A stretch of 64,000 nucleotides of DNA, taken from assembly GCA_033239125.1 (NCBI GenBank), contig BSWB01000006.1:33596001-33660000 (forward strand). The letters are read 5' to 3'. The DNA is from Fagopyrum homotropicum (taxonomy: Eukaryota; Streptophyta; Magnoliopsida; Caryophyllales; Polygonaceae). A program made the position numbers and the translations under genes. The notes beneath the pieces were generated by a model, which did no database searches, was not told the DNA's origin, and saw only the letters and a list, made by a program, of their open reading frames with translations. Positions 57,917-64,000 of this stretch are shown one piece after another (position 1 is the first letter of the stretch; each line of letters opens with the position of its first letter).

Positions 57917-58837
57917 CTACTCAAGGTAAAGTGTGGCAATCATATCCACCGGAGTTCCCGGGATATACTTCTTCAACCGGTGCCCGTTTACCTTAAAGTT
58001 TTCACAATGTTCCCCTCCTATCTCAATAGCTCCATGGGGAAAGATCTTCTTCACCACATATGGCCCGGTCCATCTTGATTTGAGCTTTCCGGGAAAGAGT
58101 CTTAGCCTCGAGTTGAAGAGAAGGACAAGATCTCCTTCACTCAACTCCTTGGGGATGATCCTCTTGTCATGCCATCTTTTGGTTCTCTCCTTGTAAATCC
58201 GGGCATTCTCATAAGCATCCAACCGGATCTCCTCGAGGGCATTCAATTCAAGCAATCTCTTTTCTCCCGCCTCTTTGAGATCAAAATTTAGCCACTTAAT
58301 GGCCCAATAAGCTCTATGCTCTATCTCTACCAGAAGGTGGCAAGACTTGCCATAGACCAACTTGTAAGGAGTGGTGCCAATCGGTGTCTTGAAGGCGGTT
58401 CTATATGCCCATAAGGCATCATCGAGCCTCATAGCCCAATCTTTTCTCGTCCTAGAGACCGTCTTCTCAAGAATGGCCTTGATCTCCCGGTTGGAGATCT
58501 CCACTTGGCCACTAGTTTGGGGATGGTAAGGTGTCGCCACCTTATGAGTCACCCCATACTTAGCCAAAAGCGCTCCAAAGTTCCTATTTGTGAAGTGCTT
58601 CCCTCCATCACTAATGATCACCCTTGGTGTACCAAACCTAGGGAAGATCACTCGGTTGAAGAACATCACCACCACCTTGGCATCATTTGTAGGAGAGGCG
58701 ATTGCCTCCACCCATCTCGACACATAGTCCACCGCCAATAGGATGTAGAGATTGCCACATGAGGAAGGGAATGGTCCCATGAAGTCCACACCCCACACAT
58801 CAAATATTTCGACTTCTTGGATGTTGTTCAAGGGCAT
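57917..58837 (-). CDS. E4 integrase core and C-terminal domain
   Basis: 306 codons from the ATG at 58837, overlapping the end of the upstream frame by 10 bases. The DDE residues are present: Asp in VDYVSRW (about residue 36), Asp in ISDGG (about residue 78) and Glu in VEISNRE (about residue 114). A C-terminal YVVKKIFP/GHRLKKY block follows. The zinc-binding part lies at the end of the upstream frame, so the integrase is split by the one-base difference. In E2 the joint is in frame, which argues for a one-base loss in an E4 ancestor. No chromodomain, as expected for Athila. The true translated start is unlikely to be this ATG. Confidence 0.85.
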   Translation of the reverse strand: MPLNNIQEVEIFDVWGVDFMGPFPSSCGNLYILLAVDYVSRWVEAIASPTNDAKVVVMFFNRVIFPRFGTPRVIISDGGKHFTNRNFGALLAKYGVTHKVATPYHPQTSGQVEISNREIKAILEKTVSRTRKDWAMRLDDALWAYRTAFKTPIGTTPYKLVYGKSCHLLVEIEHRAYWAIKWLNFDLKEAGEKRLLELNALEEIRLDAYENARIYKERTKRWHDKRIIPKELSEGDLVLLFNSRLRLFPGKLKSRWTGPYVVKKIFPHGAIEIGGEHCENFKVNGHRLKKYIPGTPVDMIATLYLE

Positions 58838-61800
58838 TCATTCCTCCTTGAGATGTTGCCCGTCCTTTGGCAAGCATCACACGCCGCTACAAAAACTTGC
58901 ACATCTCTAAACAAGTTAGGCCAATAAAAACCGGATTGTAATACCTTTGCACACGTTTTGTGTGAGCTAGCATGGCCTCCACATGGTAAGGAGTGACAAT
59001 GCCGGATCACACTTTCCACTTCATCTTCCGGTATGCATCTTCTAAGCATTCCATCCGGCCCTCTCTTGAATAGAAGTGGTTCACTCCAATAGTAGTGCCT
59101 CACATCGTTGAAGAACTTCTTCCTTTGTGCATATGTCAATCTGGGAGGCACCTCCTCACACACTAAGTAGTTCACAATGTCGGCAAACCATGGCTCACTT
59201 CCTCTAGACACTTGGAACAAGCACTCTTCCACCATTTGTAATTGCTCATCCCGGAATGAGTCATCAATCGGGATCTCATCTCTTTCACGCTTTGACGGTG
59301 GAAGTCTACTAAGGTGATCCGCCACGGAATTCTCGGATCCCTTGTCCCGGATTTCCAAATCAAATTCTTGTAGAAGAAGGATCCACCGAATCAACCTAGG
59401 CTTGGCATCCTTCTTGGTAAGTAGATAACGGATCGCAGCATGATCCGTATAAACTAGGACCTTTGCTCCAACAAGATACGAGCGGAACTTCTCAAATGCA
59501 TACACAACCGCTAGCAACTCCTTCTCGGTGGTAGCATAATTGAGTTGGGCATCATCTAGCGTCTTGCTAGCATAATAAATGGCATGAGTGCGCCCATCTT
59601 TCCTTTGCCCCAAAACAGCCCCAACGGCTACATCGCTTGCATCACACATGATCTCAAATGGTAAACTCCAATCCGGAGGTTGCATGATAGGTCCGGAGAT
59701 CAAGGCGTTCTTCAACCTACAAAAAGCCTCAAGACAATCCTTGGAAAAGAAAAAATCAACATCCTTCATTAGTAGGTTAGTGAGAGGCTTAGAAATTTTA
59801 GAGAAGTCTTGAATAAACCTCCGGTAAAAACCGGCATGCCCTAAGAAACTCCTTACCCCCTTCACCGAGGTATGTGGCGGCAACCTCTCTATCGTTTCAA
59901 TTTTGGCCCTATCAACCTCAATGCCACGGTTAGACACCAAGTGTCCTAACACAATGCCTTCACTTACCATGAAGTGGCATTTTTCCCAATTCAAGACAAG
60001 ATTTGTCTCCTCACATCTTTGCAATACTAATGACAAGTTAGCCAAGCAATTATCAAAGGAAGAACCATAAATAGAGAAATCATCCATAAACACTTCCATG
60101 ATATTTTCTATATATTCCGAAAAGATAGCCATCATACACCTTTGGAAAGTGGCGGGTGCATTACACAACCCAAATGGCATTCTCCTATATGCAAAAGTAC
60201 CCCATGGACATGTAAAGGTTGTTTTCTCTTGGTCATCGGGGTGGATAGGGATTTGGAAGAATCCACTATAGCCATCTAGATAGCAAAAATGAGAGTGTTG
60301 AGCTAACCTTTCTAGCATTTGGTCAATGAAGGGGAGAGGGAAGTGATCTTTCCTAGAGGCCATGTTCAATTTCCTATAATCAATGCACATCCTCCACCCG
60401 GTAACCGTCCTAGTCGGGATTAGTTCATTGTTCTCATTAGTCACTACGGTCATCCCACCCTTCTTAGGTACTACATGAACGGGACTAACCCACTTACTAT
60501 CCGAGATAGGGTAGATAATTCCTGCATCTAGTAACTTAATGATTTCCTTTTTGACTACCTCTTTCATTATAGGATTCAATCTTCTTTGATGTTCAATAGA
60601 GGGTTTGTGGTTATCTTCCATCATTATCTTATGCATGTACAAAGAAGGCTTAATGCCAACCAAATCATCAATAGTATAGCCAATGGCTTTCCTATGCAAT
60701 CTTAGCTCATGCAACAACTTAGCAAGTTCATCATCACTCAAGCATGCATTCACAATCACCGGATATGTAGAATCAACACCAAGGAAAGCATACTTTAAAT
60801 GAGAGGGGAGGGGTTTAAGTTCGAGTTTAGGAGGACCTTTATCGATTGGAGACGATCCAAACAACGTTGGATGAGATGAATCCAAAGCAAATGAAGACCC
60901 TCCAAGGCTCCTAGAAGCTTGATCATCATCAAGGGCTGATCCAGGGGAAACCACGGCTGGAATCACGGTTTGGTCCAAGTCCACGGCCGTGGTTCTTGCC
61001 AAACCTGCTTCCCAGAGTTGTCCAGAGAGTTTGACGGCCGTGGAACATAAATCTCGACCGTGGAACTTGCAGCTGTTCAACACCTCTTCGTGGCCTTCAA
61101 ATCCAACTCTTGGCTCCTTTTCCAATGCTTCCAAGGCCTTGACCTCTTCATTGCAAGCCTCCTCAACACCTTCCTCCATCATACTTAAGGTAAGAACCTT
61201 CTCCAAGGGATCCTTGATCAAGATCGAGCTCACAACTTCCCTAGATTCCTCTTGCTCGACTATGTTGAAGACATCCTCATCAAGGGTTGGCCCTTTCATC
61301 ATTGTGGACAATTTGAACTTGATGTTCTCTTCTCCAATGTTGAAGGAGAGAGTCCCATTCTTGCAATCCACTAGGCATCCGGAGGTGGCTAGGAAAGGCC
61401 TTCCCAAGATGATGGGAACCGGATAGTCCGCCGGAATATCCAAGACAACAAAATTAATTGGCACATAGAATCCTCCTAGTTGCACCGGAATGTCTTCCAG
61501 AATCCCAACCGGATGAGTGATAGAATGGTCCGCCATATAGAGGGTCATCTTGACCGGCTTTGGCTCTCCTAGCCCAACCTTGTTGCAAAGTGCAAGCGGT
61601 ATGATGCTTACACTCGCTCCAAGATTACAAAGGGCCTCGTACTTCACATCTCCCACTCCTATTGGGACACAAAAAGAATCCGGATCTCTTAGCTTGGGAG
61701 GCATCTCCTCCTTCATTGTTTGGATCAATTCCGAGGATCTCTTGGTCATTCTTATCTCCCCATACTCCTCCAACTTCCTTTTGTTAGAGAGTATCTCTTT

Positions 61801-63660
61801 CAAAAACTTGCCATATGCCGGCATTCCTAAAATAGCATCCATGAACGGAATGTTAATATGCAATTTAGACATTAGTTCAAGGAACTTACCAAAGTGATTG
61901 TCCAAACGAGCTCTTGCTCGTGATTGTGGGAATGGTAGTGGTGGCTTGTATGGAGGCGGTGCCACATAGGTTGGCTCTACATTCTTGCTCTTGCCTCCAT
62001 CCTCTTGCAACCTTCCCTCTTCTACCACTACTTGCTCTCCCTTAGCATTGTCCTTGGGCAAAGGATCTTTCATACTCAGCCCACTCCTCGTTGTGATAGC
62101 CAACACTTGGCCTCTTGGGTTGTCTTCGGTCCTTCCGGGAAGCTTTCCCGGATCTCTATGGGCTTCACCTGCCTTTTGGAACACTTGTGCTTCCAAAACC
62201 TTTTGGGCTTTAGAGATTGAAGTCACGGTGCTCTCAAGACCACTCAACCTTCCAAGCAATTGCTCAAACATTATTTCGGTTCTATCCTTTGGAGGTTGAG
62301 TAAATCCGGGTGGAGGTTCTTGTGAAGCTCTTGGTGGTGGAGTTGTGCTTGTGGAAGCGGAAGGGTTCAAGGCTCCATCCAGGTTAGAGTAAGAAAATCC
62401 GGGATGGTTGTGGTTGGGCCGGTAATTGTTGAATTGCCGGTTGTTGTTGAAGTTCCTTGGGCCTTGATAATTGTTGAAGTTGCCCCTCCCCATGTAATTC
62501 ACATCCTCCTCCTTGGAAGACAAGTTGGCTTGTGGAAGCACTTGAGGAGTTGCTTGGTTCTTCAAAGTTGTAGCACACAACTCCCTCAAGGACTTTAATT
62601 CATTGTTGATGGCGTCAAGCTTGAAATTGCTCATGGTGACTTCACTCACCTCATATGCTCCCGCCTTTCTTCCTTCACTCTTCCTACGGGAGTATTTCTC
62701 AATCACTAGAGCTTTCTTCTCCATAAACTCCCAAGCCTCATCTACATGCTTCTCCATAAAAGTTCCACCGGAAAGAGATTGGAGCTTGAATTGGCTATCT
62801 TCATCAAGTCCTTTGAAGTAGATCTCCAATAGCTCAATTTTCGGTATGCCATGGTGTGGACAATCAAGGAGAAGATCTTTGAACCTCTCCCAAGACTTGA
62901 ATAAACTCTCTCTATCCTTCATCACGAAGGCATTGATCTTCCCTCTTAACTCGGTAGTCTTGGAAGGTGGGAAGAACTTAGTCAAAAACTCGGTTGTCAT
63001 CTCCTCCCAAGTACCAACTCGCCCTTGTGGAATAGATTGATACCAAGCTAAGGCTTTGTCCTTAAGAGAGAAGGAAAAAGCCCTAAGCTTATGGTTGTTG
63101 CTCTCCAATCTTGGCGGTCTAAGAGTCTCCATCAAGATCTCATAATTCATCAAGTATTGATGAGGAGACTCTCCTTCCATCCCTCCAAATTGATTTTGCC
63201 GGATCATTTGTTGAACTTGAGGGCGGAGCTCGTAATCATGGGCTGCGGGATCTCCTAAGTTCACACCCGGACGGTGTGCTCTTTGTGCCGGATCCATTCG
63301 TTGCCCCAATGTTTGTGGCTCTTCCATAGCAATGGGCACAACCCTAATATTAACCGCCGCCGACTGCGGTTGTGGTGGAGGTGGAGGAGGTTGTTGACGG
63401 TTAAGCTCTCTTTGCACAAGAGCTTGTCTAATCTCCTCAATCTCCCTCCTAGTTGCCTCTTGCCTCTCATTAGCAAGTCTCCTTTCATTCTCCAAAGTTT
63501 CATCCCTTATCCTAATTTGCTCTACAACCTCATCCAATTCAGCTTGGAGATCTCTTCCGGCCATCTCTTTTCCATTTTTAATGCTCTTGGATCTAGATCT
63601 AAGGGTTTTCTCCGGTTCGGGATCGAATGGAGCTAAATCCTTGCCACGAGATCTTCGCAT
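58828..63660 (-). CDS. E4 Gag-protease-RT-RNase H polyprotein with integrase zinc domain
   Basis: 1610 codons, uninterrupted. The start ATG at 63658-63660 matches the E2 gag start and lies about 120 nt after the PBS. Residues 1-120 are a charged coiled-coil region. The capsid core (AWYQSIP, FLTKFFPPSK) spans about 190-330, with an Asn/Gly-rich stretch at about 390-430. Protease is near 660-760, with ILGRPFLAT. A linker with Athila-specific palindromic DNA follows (about 865-905). RT spans about 1040-1290, with FMDD at 1191-1194. RNase H starts near 1335 (CDASD). The HHCC integrase domain is about 1555-1600. The protease catalytic Asp is Asn at residue 679. The frame ends in TGA one base out of phase with integrase. 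All other key residues I can check are intact. Confidence 0.93.
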   Translation of the reverse strand: MRRSRGKDLAPFDPEPEKTLRSRSKSIKNGKEMAGRDLQAELDEVVEQIRIRDETLENERRLANERQEATRREIEEIRQALVQRELNRQQPPPPPPQPQSAAVNIRVVPIAMEEPQTLGQRMDPAQRAHRPGVNLGDPAAHDYELRPQVQQMIRQNQFGGMEGESPHQYLMNYEILMETLRPPRLESNNHKLRAFSFSLKDKALAWYQSIPQGRVGTWEEMTTEFLTKFFPPSKTTELRGKINAFVMKDRESLFKSWERFKDLLLDCPHHGIPKIELLEIYFKGLDEDSQFKLQSLSGGTFMEKHVDEAWEFMEKKALVIEKYSRRKSEGRKAGAYEVSEVTMSNFKLDAINNELKSLRELCATTLKNQATPQVLPQANLSSKEEDVNYMGRGNFNNYQGPRNFNNNRQFNNYRPNHNHPGFSYSNLDGALNPSASTSTTPPPRASQEPPPGFTQPPKDRTEIMFEQLLGRLSGLESTVTSISKAQKVLEAQVFQKAGEAHRDPGKLPGRTEDNPRGQVLAITTRSGLSMKDPLPKDNAKGEQVVVEEGRLQEDGGKSKNVEPTYVAPPPYKPPLPFPQSRARARLDNHFGKFLELMSKLHINIPFMDAILGMPAYGKFLKEILSNKRKLEEYGEIRMTKRSSELIQTMKEEMPPKLRDPDSFCVPIGVGDVKYEALCNLGASVSIIPLALCNKVGLGEPKPVKMTLYMADHSITHPVGILEDIPVQLGGFYVPINFVVLDIPADYPVPIILGRPFLATSGCLVDCKNGTLSFNIGEENIKFKLSTMMKGPTLDEDVFNIVEQEESREVVSSILIKDPLEKVLTLSMMEEGVEEACNEEVKALEALEKEPRVGFEGHEEVLNSCKFHGRDLCSTAVKLSGQLWEAGLARTTAVDLDQTVIPAVVSPGSALDDDQASRSLGGSSFALDSSHPTLFGSSPIDKGPPKLELKPLPSHLKYAFLGVDSTYPVIVNACLSDDELAKLLHELRLHRKAIGYTIDDLVGIKPSLYMHKIMMEDNHKPSIEHQRRLNPIMKEVVKKEIIKLLDAGIIYPISDSKWVSPVHVVPKKGGMTVVTNENNELIPTRTVTGWRMCIDYRKLNMASRKDHFPLPFIDQMLERLAQHSHFCYLDGYSGFFQIPIHPDDQEKTTFTCPWGTFAYRRMPFGLCNAPATFQRCMMAIFSEYIENIMEVFMDDFSIYGSSFDNCLANLSLVLQRCEETNLVLNWEKCHFMVSEGIVLGHLVSNRGIEVDRAKIETIERLPPHTSVKGVRSFLGHAGFYRRFIQDFSKISKPLTNLLMKDVDFFFSKDCLEAFCRLKNALISGPIMQPPDWSLPFEIMCDASDVAVGAVLGQRKDGRTHAIYYASKTLDDAQLNYATTEKELLAVVYAFEKFRSYLVGAKVLVYTDHAAIRYLLTKKDAKPRLIRWILLLQEFDLEIRDKGSENSVADHLSRLPPSKRERDEIPIDDSFRDEQLQMVEECLFQVSRGSEPWFADIVNYLVCEEVPPRLTYAQRKKFFNDVRHYYWSEPLLFKRGPDGMLRRCIPEDEVESVIRHCHSLPCGGHASSHKTCAKVLQSGFYWPNLFRDVQVFVAACDACQRTGNISRRNECP

Positions 63661-63778
63661 ACACCTAAAGAGTAGAAGATGTCCTGAAAAGCAAAAACAT
63701 ACACCAAAGAGAGATCAAAAGCAACAAGAAAGATCTACACTAATAAACAATCACAAAATAAACTCAATCTAGACCTAG

Positions 63779-63796
63779 TCCCTGGCAACGGCGCCA
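63779..63796 (-). promoter_or_regulatory. E4 primer binding site, tRNA-Asp type
   Basis: TCCCTGGCAACGGCGCCA on plus complements the tRNA-Asp end except for one base (T for C at 63783). It lies 6 nt from the LTR start at 63803, as in E2. Confidence 0.88.
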
Positions 63797-63802
63797 AAAA
63801 CT

Positions 63803-64000
63803 TGTTACGCTAAGATCGTGATGCGCAATTGGGTTTTAAATTTATATTCTCGTTATATTTATCCTAACTCCTAGCGAAACCCGCAGTGTACGGGACGTTT
63901 GTAGTAGGGATAGTATTCCGAGGTCGAACACAAAGACTAAGGTGAAATTGATTCGATTTGTGATTGAGTTTAGTAAAGACCTAGTTTGAAAGAAAAGAGA
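63803..64000 (-). repeat. E4 5' LTR, first 198 bp in view
   Basis: TGTTACGCTAAGATCG and the following sequence match 54394-54591 almost perfectly (one change seen, GATGCGC for GATACGC). It continues beyond the window. Confidence 0.93.

Larger units (their letters stand above)
52284..59750. repeat. Tandem unit C (7467 bp), continuous with full E4
   Basis: Same content as unit A. At 59750 the sequence continues without interruption into the rest of the element (AAAAATCAAC), so this is the original arrangement and 59750 is the right breakpoint of the duplicated segment. Confidence 0.93.
54394..64000 (-). mobile_element. E4: Athila-like Ty3/gypsy element, right LTR cut by window end
   Basis: 3' LTR 54394-56219, interior 56220-63802, 5' LTR from 63803. 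Sense order: LTR, tRNA-Asp PBS, gag-PR-RT-RH in one open frame, integrase shifted by one base, non-coding region with two PPT-like cassettes, LTR. No extra ORF downstream of integrase, unlike E2. The long open frame indicates recent insertion. Confidence 0.93.

Noticed and set aside
58828..58837. Programmed frameshift between RNase H and integrase frames
   Set aside because: No slippery heptamer is visible and E2 is in frame at the same place; a one-base loss is simpler.

Overview
This window is repeat-dense plant nuclear DNA, most likely from a eudicot. The evidence is Ty3/gypsy elements of two plant lineages, tRNA-iMet and tRNA-Asp primer binding sites, a CACTA-type end, and many CpG/CHG-type C-to-T stop codons. 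I found no complete single-copy host gene, tRNA or rRNA. Clade names (Tekay/Del-like, Athila-like) come from motif recognition, not from a search.

Left half (1-34753): a nest of LTR retrotransposons. A broken gypsy pol fragment (1-1256, minus) is interrupted by element E0 (minus), whose LTR starts at 1257. That LTR is split by E1 (1301-21583, plus, Tekay-like, TSD GGGCT). E1 is split by E2 (8147-19758, minus, Athila-like, TSD TTGCG). E2 has gag, protease, integrase and a downstream ORF, but no reverse transcriptase or RNase H. E0 resumes at 21589-25277 and is cut by E3 (25278-34753, plus), which has nearly identical 3-kb LTRs around an almost non-coding interior.

Middle (34754-38184): a CACTA-like terminus sits inside the 3' LTR of E3, followed by palindromic subterminal repeats, AT-rich DNA and an intact 3' fragment of a plant non-LTR retrotransposon ORF with a Cys-His cluster and a PD-(D/E)XK-like motif. 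No matching right CACTA end is visible.

Right half (38185-64000): three tandem copies of one 7467-bp unit. Each holds 2.1 kb of anonymous sequence (X), an Athila-like LTR, and the 3' part of that element (integrase, RNase H). The third copy runs into the full element E4, which has a 1610-codon open gag-PR-RT-RH frame, an integrase ORF offset by one base, a tRNA-Asp PBS and a right LTR running off the window. Unit B has lost 842 bp.

The most interesting unexplained structure is non-coding. Both Athila-like elements carry, twice each, a hairpin of about 8 bp with a GGGA or shortened loop, set 3-4 nt upstream of AAGTATGGGG. One copy is the expected polypurine tract at the 3' LTR and the other lies about 1.3 kb further inside. 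The LTR-proximal stems differ between E2 and E4 by two compensated base pairs. Each family also carries its own dispersed GC-rich near-palindrome, and LTRs of both lineages share GTAAGTC-type boxes.
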